Positions 56,582 to 64,000 of a DNA stretch of 64,000 nt are shown piece by piece. The translations under genes and the position numbers were made by a program. Source of the stretch: Nocardia rhizosphaerihabitans (GTDB lineage Bacteria; Actinomycetota; Actinomycetes; Mycobacteriales; Mycobacteriaceae). The stretch covers positions 1,178,001 to 1,242,000 of the forward strand of contig NZ_BMNE01000001.1 in NCBI RefSeq assembly GCF_014646295.1, written 5' to 3'. Position 1 is the stretch's first letter. The number at the start of each line of letters is the position of its first letter. The notes beneath the pieces are model-generated. The model ran no database searches. It was given only the letters and a program-made list of their open reading frames with translations, and was not told the DNA's origin.

Positions 56582-56971
56582 GTGACCGATCGAAACGTGC
56601 TTGGGGGGCCGCTGGAAGAGTGCGGCACCGATCCTCTCACGGGCTTCTACCGGGACGGCTGCTGCAGCACCGGTCCGGAGGATCTCGGCAGCCACACCGT
56701 GTGCACCGTCGTGACGGCGGAATTCCTGGAGCATCAGGCATCCATCGGCAACGACCTCAGCACTCCGCGGCCGGAGAACAACTTCCCCGGCCTGCAGCCG
56801 GGCGACCGCTGGTGCGTGGTGGCGGTGCGCTGGTTGCACGCGCACGAGGACGGGGTCGCGGCGCCGGTGGTGCTGGCCGCGACGCACGAGAACGCGCTGG
56901 AGGTCATCTCTATGGACATCCTGCGCAAATACGCCGTCGACGTCCCGGACGATGTGAGCGATCTGCTGTAG
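56582..56971 (+). CDS. DUF2237 family protein
   Basis: 129 residues: NVLGGPLEECGTDPLTGFYRDGCC, GSHTVCTVVTAEFLEHQ, NDLSTPRPENNFPGLQPGDRWCVV and CxW-type ends typical of DUF2237. Several conserved cysteines suggest metal or redox use but no function is known. GTG start at 56582. Its stop abuts that of the convergent TetR gene (no gap). Confidence 0.9.
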   Translation: MTDRNVLGGPLEECGTDPLTGFYRDGCCSTGPEDLGSHTVCTVVTAEFLEHQASIGNDLSTPRPENNFPGLQPGDRWCVVAVRWLHAHEDGVAAPVVLAATHENALEVISMDILRKYAVDVPDDVSDLL

Positions 56972-57724
56972 CTAGGGGTGGCGCCTGCGGTGCGCTTTCT
57001 GGCGGCAGGCCGGTGAGCAGTAGCGGGCGGGTCTGCCGGTGGTGGACCGGTGGACGGCTCCGGCGCAGACGGGGCAGCGCGGTGGCGAGGTTTCGTCATG
57101 TCGACGAGTTTCGTCACGGTCGACTTTCGTGGGTTCCGTTACGGGTGAGGGGCGGGTTCGCAAGGCATCGAGGATGAGGACGACGGCCGGCGCCAAGGGG
57201 TCGTCGGCGCGCCGATGTCGTTGGATCGCAACGCATCCGGTGTAGATGTCGAGGACGTCGGTGACGGCGACATCCGGGCGGACCGCGCCCTGACGTTGGG
57301 CGGCGGTGAGCAGTGCGCCGAGGGCGCGGTGGAAGCGGTTGCCCGCGCCGCGCAGGAGGGCGCGCGGCCAGCCGTCGTCGGATTGCACCAGGTCGCAGAG
57401 GTCTTTGTTGCCTGGCGTCGTGGTGATGACATGGGCGCACAGGGCGAAGAAGGCGGCACCGGGGTCCGGGTCGGCGAGGTGGTCGGCGGCCAGCGCGGCC
57501 AGGCGGTCGACGCGCTGTTGCATCACCGCTTCCAGAAGATCGGTTTTCGTGGGGAAATGCCGGTGGACGGTGCCCGCGCCGACGCCGGCGCGCCGGGCGA
57601 CCTCGGCCAGTGAGACGGCGGTCCCCCGCTCGGCGAGCGCGCGTTGCGCCGCGGCGAGGACGAGGGCGCGGTTGCGCCGGGCGTCCGCTCTGATCGCGGG
57701 TTCCACCCTGTTGTCGACGGTCAT
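56972..57724 (-). CDS. TetR-family regulator fused to a C-terminal zinc-finger-like module
   Basis: 250 residues. The N-terminal TetR helix-turn-helix (TAVSLAEVARRAGVGAGTVH RHF region, 35-70) and a SACE_7040-like ligand domain extend to about 190. After a charged linker the last 35 residues read CPVCAGAV then RYCSPACRQKAHRRR, a Cx2C...Cx3C pattern fitting a Zn-binding finger or ribbon not usual in TetR proteins. ATG at 57724 with GGGAGGG upstream. Divergent from an NmrA-like gene with palindromes between, probably its target. Confidence 0.88.
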   Translation of the reverse strand: MTVDNRVEPAIRADARRNRALVLAAAQRALAERGTAVSLAEVARRAGVGAGTVHRHFPTKTDLLEAVMQQRVDRLAALAADHLADPDPGAAFFALCAHVITTTPGNKDLCDLVQSDDGWPRALLRGAGNRFHRALGALLTAAQRQGAVRPDVAVTDVLDIYTGCVAIQRHRRADDPLAPAVVLILDALRTRPSPVTEPTKVDRDETRRHDETSPPRCPVCAGAVHRSTTGRPARYCSPACRQKAHRRRHP

Positions 57725-57771
57725 TTCGTTACGCCCTCCCTGCACGACACCTGGCCAACCGGGTCGAACCG

Positions 57772-57804
57772 CCCGTACCGTCCGGAATACGGGTCGCCCG
57801 ACCC
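57772..57804. promoter_or_regulatory. Palindromic operator candidates for the TetR regulator
   Basis: CCCGTA-N10-TACGGG (57772-57793) and, overlapping it, GGGTCG-CC-CGACCC (57791-57804), in the 112-base gap between the TetR and NmrA-like genes. Confidence 0.6.
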
Positions 57805-57836
57805 GATTGTAGGGAACGAAACGGAGCTCATCCGCA

Positions 57837-58748
57837 ATGTCATCAGCACATCCCGTTCTGATCACCGGTGCGACCGGCAAACAGGGCGGTGTCACCGCCA
57901 AGAAGCTGCTCGCCGACGGCCACCCGGTACGCGCCCTCGTCCGCGATCCCGCCGCTCCGTCGGCCCGCGCGCTGGCCGAGGCGGGCGCCGACCTGGCGAC
58001 AGGCGATTTCGACGACCCTGCCTCGCTGCGCGCAGCAGCGACCGGCGCGCGTGCCGTATTCCTCATTCCCCCAGCCGATTACGGTCCCAGCGGTTGGACA
58101 GCGGGCCTGGAGGCCCAGCGCGGCATCGCGATGGTCGAGGCGGCTCGCGCGGCCGGCGTCGAGCAGATCGTCTTCTCCGGCATCGCGACCATGGGCGCGG
58201 CCGACTCGTGGGGCCAGGAGGGCAAGCGGCAGATCGAGGACGCGATCGTCGCCTCGGGCCTGCGCTACACGCTGCTGCGACCGGTCCGCTTCATGGAGAA
58301 CTACCTGCTGCAGGGCTCCCCCGTCGACGGCGTCCGCGCGGGCGGTGAGCACCCGCACCTGTTCCCGGCCGACCGGCCGCTACAGATGATCGCCCTCGAC
58401 GACATCGGCGCGTTCGCCGCGCTCGCCTTCGCCGACCCCGACGGCTGGCACGGCCGCGCCCTGGAACTGGCAAGCGACGCGATCACCCCCGTCGACGCGG
58501 CAGCCGCCATCAGCGCGGCCACCGGCCGCCCGATCCACTACCGCGAGGTCACCGAAGCCGAAGCCGAGGCGATCGGTCCACAGCTCGGCAACACCTGGCG
58601 CCTGATCCGCGAGACCGGCGGCTGGCAGGCCGACCTGCCCGCCCTGCGACAGCTGTATCCGCAGCTCACGACCCTGCCCGAGTGGCTGGCTCGGGGCGGC
58701 GCCGAGAAGATCCTGGCCCGGCTCGACGAGTCGGCACCGGCTGCCTGA
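57837..58748 (+). CDS. NmrA-family NAD(P)-binding oxidoreductase-like protein
   Basis: 303 residues, an atypical SDR. The N-terminal ITGATGKQGGVTAKKLLADG binds NAD(P); ALVRDP, GDFDDPASLRAA and VFSGIATMG follow. The tail resembles QOR2-like NADPH:quinone oxidoreductases or NmrA redox sensors; the usual YxxxK active site is not evident. Divergent from the TetR-Zn regulator. Expression is probably induced when that repressor binds its ligand. Confidence 0.87.
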   Translation: MSSAHPVLITGATGKQGGVTAKKLLADGHPVRALVRDPAAPSARALAEAGADLATGDFDDPASLRAAATGARAVFLIPPADYGPSGWTAGLEAQRGIAMVEAARAAGVEQIVFSGIATMGAADSWGQEGKRQIEDAIVASGLRYTLLRPVRFMENYLLQGSPVDGVRAGGEHPHLFPADRPLQMIALDDIGAFAALAFADPDGWHGRALELASDAITPVDAAAAISAATGRPIHYREVTEAEAEAIGPQLGNTWRLIRETGGWQADLPALRQLYPQLTTLPEWLARGGAEKILARLDESAPAA

Positions 58749-58941
58749 CCTCCGATCCGGCCCGCCGAGCGGGTCGCGCCGGCGTGCCAGGCGGCACCGC
58801 TGGGCGATCCCGCTGTACCGGGCGCGCCGCCGGGCGATCCGGCGGCCTCACCCCACACCACACGACCCGGTCGGCGGGCAGTGACGGTGGTGGCGATATC
58901 CCGCCAGCGACCGGTGCGCCCGCTTCCTACCGTCGGTCGTT

Positions 58942-60162
58942 GTGAAAACTGAATCTGTCGCCACGATGCCCACCGGAACGGCGCTACGTGGCTCCGTCGT
59001 GCTGTTCATGTCGCTGGCCGCGGCCCTGGGGACCGCGGCCCTCTATCCGCTGCAACCGGCGATCGGGGCGGTCGCGGACTCCATCGGCACGTCGATCGCC
59101 GCCGTCGGTTTCGCGTTGGCTTGCGGGCCGGTCGGGTATCTGGTCGGGCTCGGTCTCCTCGTTCCGCTGGCCGACCGCTACTCGCCCGCGCGGCTGTTCG
59201 CGATCCAATTCGGGGTGCTGGCGGTGGCGTCGGCGGCGTGCGCGACGGTCGACAGCGCGTGGCAGCTGGGGCTGGTGATCGGGGTCGTCGGCGCGTGTTC
59301 GGCGGTGGGCGCCGGACTCAGTTCGGTGGCGGGCAGGCTCGCGCCACCGCGGCGTCGCGCGACGATCCTCGGCATCGTCACCGCGGGGATCTCCGCCGGG
59401 ATCCTGGCCGGGCGCATCGTCGGTGGGTGGCTCACCGACGAGATCGGCTGGCGCGGAATGCAGTTGGCGTTCGCCGGTGCCTGCGCGTGCGTCGCGCTCG
59501 GCTGCCTGGCGGCGCTGCCGACCACGCGGGGCACGACCGACCGCGGCTACCTCGCGACGCTGCGCTCCCTCCCCGGCCTGCTGGCCCGCGATGCCACGCT
59601 GCGGATCGCGGCGATCCGCGGCGCGCTGTGGTTCTTCGCGTTCTGCGCGGTGTGGAGCGGACTCGCGGTCGCGCTCGCCGAGCCACCGTTCTCGTACTCG
59701 GCGGAACGGATCGGCCTGTATGCCCTGGCCGGACTGTCGGGCATCGCGGCGACGCGGATCGCGGGCGTGTGGACCGACCGGGTCGGCCCGCGACGCGTCA
59801 TCCTGATCGGCCTCGCCCTGGCCGGGTCCGCCGCGCTCGTCGTCGGCGGCACGCTCACCAGCACCGCGGGGACGCTGATCTGCCTTGTGCTGTTCGACGC
59901 CGGTCTCTTCGCCGCCCAGGTCGCGAATCAAAGCACCGTGCTCGCCATCGACGCGGCGTCGCCCGCTCGCTTCAACAGCGTCTACATGCTGGTGTACTTC
60001 GTGGGCGGCAGCCTCGGCACCGCCTTCGGGGCAGCGGCGGTCGCGTGGTTCGGCTGGACCGCGACCGCCACCATCGCGGCCCTGGCGATCGGAGTCGCGG
60101 CGATCTTCGTGGCAGCCACATCCAGTGGCTCAGCTCCAGCCGGGCGCCATCAGGAACCCTGA
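58942..60162 (+). CDS. MFS transporter
   Basis: 406 residues, twelve predicted helices. The loop between helices 2 and 3 is VPLADRYSPARL, the motif-A region, and a second set appears as AGVWTDRVGPRRVI. It is similar to the YnfM/arabinose-efflux-type drug:H+ antiporters. GTG start at 58942. It follows the NmrA-like gene by 193 bases that hold GC-rich repeats. The substrate is unknown; co-regulation with NmrA is possible. Confidence 0.87.
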   Translation: MKTESVATMPTGTALRGSVVLFMSLAAALGTAALYPLQPAIGAVADSIGTSIAAVGFALACGPVGYLVGLGLLVPLADRYSPARLFAIQFGVLAVASAACATVDSAWQLGLVIGVVGACSAVGAGLSSVAGRLAPPRRRATILGIVTAGISAGILAGRIVGGWLTDEIGWRGMQLAFAGACACVALGCLAALPTTRGTTDRGYLATLRSLPGLLARDATLRIAAIRGALWFFAFCAVWSGLAVALAEPPFSYSAERIGLYALAGLSGIAATRIAGVWTDRVGPRRVILIGLALAGSAALVVGGTLTSTAGTLICLVLFDAGLFAAQVANQSTVLAIDAASPARFNSVYMLVYFVGGSLGTAFGAAAVAWFGWTATATIAALAIGVAAIFVAATSSGSAPAGRHQEP

Positions 60163-60245
60163 GTGACGATCTCGTGCGCCGGTTTCGGTGCTCCCCGGCG
60201 CCGCGCGGATCCTGATCTGCCCGGCGCCGGTGGGCCACCCCCGGC

Positions 60246-60878
60246 TCAGTTCAATGCGCCGTTGTAGTCCGGGAACTTGAAGGTGCGCTCGGCATGCCCG
60301 CCCGACAGGTCCGACGGGCTGTTGCCGATATTGGCGACGATCGTGTAGCCCTTGCTCTCGATATCGACCCGGCTCGCGGTCTTGTACTCGGCCAGGCCGG
60401 CATTGCCCGCCGACAAAGTGGTCGGCGCGCTGCCGTACAGCGCGTCGACCGGATAGCCGACCGAGGTCAGATTCGCCTGCGAGTAGGCGTTGACCAGGGC
60501 GGGCCTGCCGGTGACGAAGATGATCGCGGCGCCGTTCTGCTTCGCCCAGGTCGCCAGGCCGAGCACCGGCTGGATCGCCGGGATGATCAGGCCGGTGTTG
60601 TAGGAGGTCTCCAGCGTGGTGTTGTCGATGTCGAAGACGATCGCGGGCCGGGTCGCGCCGGGCAGCCGACCGGCGAGATAGGTCTTCGCCTCGGCCACGA
60701 CGGGGGTGATCTCGCCTATCCACTGCGCGTACGGCGGCAGCTCGGACTTGTTGCCCGACAACGAGGACGAGCCGCCGCCGGACAGCGACGACGACCCGGT
60801 GTCGGCGCCCGCGGCGGGCAGTGGAGCGAGGAGCGCGGCCGCGACACCGGCGACGAGCGATGCGGTAAGACGTTTCAT
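60246..60878 (-). CDS. Secreted HAD-family class IIIB acid phosphatase
   Basis: 210 residues. A signal peptide (MKRLTASLVAGVAAALLAPL, cleavage after AGA) is followed by a Ser/Gly-rich spacer, the HAD nucleophile motif FDIDNTTLETS, motif II FVTGRP, and a C-terminal VANIGNSPSDLSGG loop. It belongs to the acid phosphatase/HAD IIIB group that hydrolyses phosphomonoesters outside the cell. Near smc but on its own. Confidence 0.9.
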   Translation of the reverse strand: MKRLTASLVAGVAAALLAPLPAAGADTGSSSLSGGGSSSLSGNKSELPPYAQWIGEITPVVAEAKTYLAGRLPGATRPAIVFDIDNTTLETSYNTGLIIPAIQPVLGLATWAKQNGAAIIFVTGRPALVNAYSQANLTSVGYPVDALYGSAPTTLSAGNAGLAEYKTASRVDIESKGYTIVANIGNSPSDLSGGHAERTFKFPDYNGALN

Positions 60879-60949
60879 CTATCGCACGCTAACAGCGGAC
60901 CGAGCCAATGAAACGCGTCGCAGTTTCACAATCCCGCACAGTGGGACTG

Positions 60950-63900
60950 CTATGCGGGCGCGCCCACCGGATCGGTATCGGCCACCTCGGCCCGGTTCAA
61001 CCGCTGCGAGATCACCTGGGTGATGCCGTCACCGCGCATGCTCACACCGTAGAGCGCGTCGGCGATCTCCATGGTCGGCTTCTGGTGGGTGATCACGATC
61101 AGCTGGCTCTTCTCCCGCAGCTGCTCGAACAGCCCGATGAGCCTGCGCAGATTGGTGTCGTCCAGCGCCGCCTCGACCTCGTCCATCACATAGAACGGCG
61201 ACGGCCTGGCCCGGAAGATGCTGACCAGCAACGCGACCGCGGTCAGCGACTTCTCGCCACCGGAAAGCAAGGACAGCCGCTTGACCTTCTTGCCCGGCGG
61301 CCTGGCCTCCACCTCGATGCCGGTGGTGAGCATGTCGGAGGGGTCGGTGAGCACCAGCCTGCCCTCGCCGCCGGGGAACAGCTTGGCGAAGACACCGACG
61401 AATTCGCGCTCCACATCGGCGTAGGCCTCGGTGAACACCTGCAGGATGCGGGCGTCGACCTCGGCGACCACGTCGAGGAGGTCCTTGCGCGCGTTCTTGA
61501 CGTCCTCGAGCTGGGTGGCGAGGAAGTTGTAGCGTTCCTCGAGCGCCGCGAACTCTTCCAGCGCAAGCGGATTCACCTTGCCGAGGGTGGTGAGGTCCTT
61601 TTCGGCGCGTTTGGCGCGGCGCTCCTGGGATGCCCGGTCGTAGGGCATCGGCTGCGGTGCGCTGACCTGCTCGCCGCGTTCCTTGGCGTCCTCGTACTCC
61701 TGCAGCTCCAGCGCCGAGGGCGGCAGCGGAACATCGGGGCCGTACTCGGCGACGAGATCGGCAAGGGCGATGCCGAACTGTTCGGAGATGGTGGTCTCGA
61801 GCTGCTCGATGCGCAGGGCCGCTTGGGCTTTGGCGACCTCGTCGCGGTGCACGGCGTCGGTGAGCTGGGCCAGCTGGGTGGTCAGCGCCCGCGCCCGTTC
61901 CTTCACCTGTTCCAACGCGGCGGCGCATTCCCCGCGCCGCCGGACCAGCTCGTCCCGGCGCGCCGCGGCGGCGGCTACGACCTGCTCGAGCTCGTGCGCG
62001 ATCTTGGCGCCCGACTCCGCGACAGCGGCGGCGACGGCGGCGGCCTGACGGCGCGCGGCCTGCGCGCGTTCGGCGCGGGCCCTGGCCTCGCGTTCGGCGC
62101 GGGCGGCCCGGCGCAGCGAATCCGCTTTGCCGCGTACCGATTCCGCGCGTTCCTCGGCGGTGCGCACGGCCAGGCGGGCCTCGACCTCCATGGTGCGGGC
62201 CTCGGCCAGCGCGGCGGCGGCCTCCTCACGTTCCCGGCCCGCCGTCTCGGTGCCCGCCGCGCCGTAGCTGTCGTCGTCGCCGTCGTGTTCCATCTCGGCG
62301 TGCCGCAGCCGGTCCTCGAGCTCGGCCAGGGTGGCCAGGGACATCTCCCGCGCGGATTCGGCCTCGGCGCGCTGGGCGGCGTGGCGCTCGCCCTCGGTCT
62401 GCGCCGCGCGAGCGGTCTGGCCGACGCGGGCCAGCCGGTCGTAGATCGCCAGCAGCGCCTGATCGGATTCGTGCAGCGCCATCAGCGCGTGATCGGCGGC
62501 GTCCTTGCGGTCGGTCTGCTCGGCCAGCGCGCCTGCCAGCGCCGCTTCCAGTTCCTCTGCCCTGCGCTGCGCGGCCGCCAATTCGGCGGTGGCGGAGTCG
62601 ATCTCGGCCTGCACCTCGAGCTGGCTGGGCATCCGCTCCGAGCCGCCGACGATCCAGCCCGAACCGGCCAGGTCACCGTCGCGGGTGACCACGCGCAGTT
62701 CGGGACGCAGTGCGACGAGCTCGGTGGCGGTGGCCAGATCGTCGACCACCACGACGCCCGCGGTGAGCGCGGCGAGGGCGGGACGCACCGGCTCGGTGCC
62801 GTCGATGACCTCGGCGAGCCAGCGGGCACCCGCGGGCAGAGTGCCGCGCTCGGCGGGGACCAGTCCGGCGGTGGCGAAGACGAAGGCGACCCGGCCGCCG
62901 TCGCCGGAACGCAGTTCGCGCACGGCGGCGTCGGCGGCGGTGGAGGTATCGGCGGTGATCGCGTCGGCCAGCGGGCCGAGCAGCGCGGCGACCGCGGCCT
63001 CGAAGCCACCCTCGACGCGCAACTGCGCCGACAGCCGGTCACCGAGACCACTCACGCCGTGTTCGAGCAGCCAGGCCGCGCCGTCCTTGCGGGCCAGGTT
63101 CATCCCGAGCGCTTCGATGCGAGCGCCGAGCCGGGCGACCAGCTTGCTCGCCTCGCGGTCCTGTTCACGCAGTTCGCGCACGCGCTCGTCGGCCAGTTCC
63201 AGGGCGGCGACGGCGTGTTCGTGCTGGGCGTCGAGCCCCTTCTCCCCCGCGTCGAGTTCACCGAGTTCGTCCTGCACCGAGTCGTATTCGACCTGGGCGG
63301 CCTCCCCGCGATGGCGGGCATCGGCGATCGCGACCGACAGGCGGGCGATCTCGGCGTCGACCGATTGCGCCCTGGTGCGCAGGTTCTCGACCTGGCCGGA
63401 GAGCCGGGCCAGGCCTTCGCGGCGGTCGGCGATGGCACGCACGGCGGCCAGGTGCGCCTGCTCGGCGGCCTTGGCGGCGTACTCGCGATCGGCGAGTGCC
63501 TCGCGGGCGGCTTCGAGAGTTTCGGTGGCCATCTCCACCGCGTAGCGCAGTTCGGCTTCCTCGGCCTCGATCCGGTCGGCCTCGGCCTCGAGCTGGTCGG
63601 GATCACGGCCCGTGCCGACGGGGGCCTCGGTGTGCAGGTGCCTGGCCCGGTCACCGGCGATACGGATGGTGGCGTTGACTCGCTCGGCCAGCGCCGAGAG
63701 CTGGAACCAGGTCTGCGCGGCCGCCTCGGCACTGGGACTGAGCCGCGACAGCTGGAACTCCTGCTGGGCGAGTGCGGCGTTGGCGGCGTCGAGCTCGGAC
63801 TGCACGGTGATCTGCTGCTCGCGGGCGTAGGCCTCCTTGCTGAGCTGGGACTCCAGCTCATGGCGGCGCGTGACCAGATCGTCGGCGGCCAGCCGCAGCC

Positions 63901-64000
63901 GCGCGTCGCGCAGATCGGCCTGCACGGTCTGCGCGCGCCGCGCCACCTCGGCCTGCCTGCCCAGCGGCTTGAGCTGGCGCCGCAGCTCGGTGGTGAGGTC
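60950..64000 (-). CDS. smc: Chromosome segregation ATPase SMC (N-terminus outside window)
   Basis: 1016 C-terminal residues visible; the frame is open at 64000 and lacks the Walker A domain, which lies beyond the edge. The first coiled coil leads to a hinge domain (GVSGLGDRLSAQLRVEGGFE then AALLGPLADAI) near the centre, the second coil follows, and the head has the ABC signature LSLLSGGEKSLTAVALL and Walker B FYVMDEVEAALDD. It condenses and segregates chromosomes with ScpA/ScpB. Upstream of ftsY as in mycobacteria. Confidence 0.97.
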   Translation of the reverse strand, partial: DLTTELRRQLKPLGRQAEVARRAQTVQADLRDARLRLAADDLVTRRHELESQLSKEAYAREQQITVQSELDAANAALAQQEFQLSRLSPSAEAAAQTWFQLSALAERVNATIRIAGDRARHLHTEAPVGTGRDPDQLEAEADRIEAEEAELRYAVEMATETLEAAREALADREYAAKAAEQAHLAAVRAIADRREGLARLSGQVENLRTRAQSVDAEIARLSVAIADARHRGEAAQVEYDSVQDELGELDAGEKGLDAQHEHAVAALELADERVRELREQDREASKLVARLGARIEALGMNLARKDGAAWLLEHGVSGLGDRLSAQLRVEGGFEAAVAALLGPLADAITADTSTAADAAVRELRSGDGGRVAFVFATAGLVPAERGTLPAGARWLAEVIDGTEPVRPALAALTAGVVVVDDLATATELVALRPELRVVTRDGDLAGSGWIVGGSERMPSQLEVQAEIDSATAELAAAQRRAEELEAALAGALAEQTDRKDAADHALMALHESDQALLAIYDRLARVGQTARAAQTEGERHAAQRAEAESAREMSLATLAELEDRLRHAEMEHDGDDDSYGAAGTETAGREREEAAAALAEARTMEVEARLAVRTAEERAESVRGKADSLRRAARAEREARARAERAQAARRQAAAVAAAVAESGAKIAHELEQVVAAAAARRDELVRRRGECAAALEQVKERARALTTQLAQLTDAVHRDEVAKAQAALRIEQLETTISEQFGIALADLVAEYGPDVPLPPSALELQEYEDAKERGEQVSAPQPMPYDRASQERRAKRAEKDLTTLGKVNPLALEEFAALEERYNFLATQLEDVKNARKDLLDVVAEVDARILQVFTEAYADVEREFVGVFAKLFPGGEGRLVLTDPSDMLTTGIEVEARPPGKKVKRLSLLSGGEKSLTAVALLVSIFRARPSPFYVMDEVEAALDDTNLRRLIGLFEQLREKSQLIVITHQKPTMEIADALYGVSMRGDGITQVISQRLNRAEVADTDPVGAPA

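Noticed and set aside
54765..56585. 606-codon plus-strand frame over ftsY
   Set aside because: Antisense to ftsY and crossing its terminator; Gly/Asp/Arg-rich shadow.

Overview
The window is high-GC actinobacterial DNA, most like Nocardia or a close relative in the Mycobacteriales. The evidence is about two-thirds G+C, frequent GTG/TTG starts, DUF4254 and XRE-DUF5753 proteins, actinobacterial GlnR, IdeR and KstR-type operators, and a gene order colinear with the Mycobacterium tuberculosis segment that runs from smc/ftsY/amt/glnB/glnD/ffh through rpsP/trmD, rplS/lepB/rnhB, comM/dprA/xerC, rpsB/tsf, pyrH/frr/cdsA/rlmN to dxr/rip1/ispG/GNAT/pbp. The genus is inferred; the conserved order is read directly.

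Left arm (1-8.2 kb, accessory). A phosphonate-type locus holds a phosphonatase-like HAD enzyme and a TIGR03364-type FAD oxidoreductase, divergent from a GntR/HutC regulator, with two GTnTAnAC operators between them. Next is a small island of two DUF4254 paralogues around an XRE-DUF5753 regulator and a stand-alone thioesterase, then a TIGR03118 lipoprotein divergent from a nitrobindin-like haem protein over an IdeR-like box.

Conserved core 1 (8.2-24.8 kb). It carries a lipoprotein penicillin-binding protein, a DUF4081-GNAT protein, ispG, rip1 and dxr (two MEP-pathway isoprenoid enzymes plus the site-2 protease), then rlmN, cdsA, frr, pyrH, tsf and rpsB. Within it sits an accessory block (15.1-18.8 kb): a divergent ribosomal protein L11 paralogue, a frameshifted Ser/Thr kinase, a LysR regulator with a histone-like basic tail, and a divergent transglutaminase.

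Core 2 (25-35 kb). It has an M23 peptidase, DUF1990, a GatB/YqeY protein, two DUF202 proteins, xerC, dprA, comM, yraN, a DUF2469 gene, rnhB, lepB and rplS. An insert (35-43.3 kb) with tex, two acyl-CoA ligases, a GAF-LuxR regulator and a VOC protein separates rplS from the rpsP-khpA-rimM-trmD operon.

Right arm (45.4-64 kb). It carries an amidohydrolase, a KstR-boxed steroid pair (double SnoaL protein and 5-alpha-reductase family protein), ffh, the nitrogen operon amt-glnB-glnD under a four-box GlnR operator, ftsY, an accessory TetR/NmrA/MFS/acid phosphatase group, and the start-truncated smc gene. The ribosomal protein operons rpsB, rpsP and rplS share one promoter architecture. No rRNA, tRNA, insertion sequence or CRISPR array was recognised.
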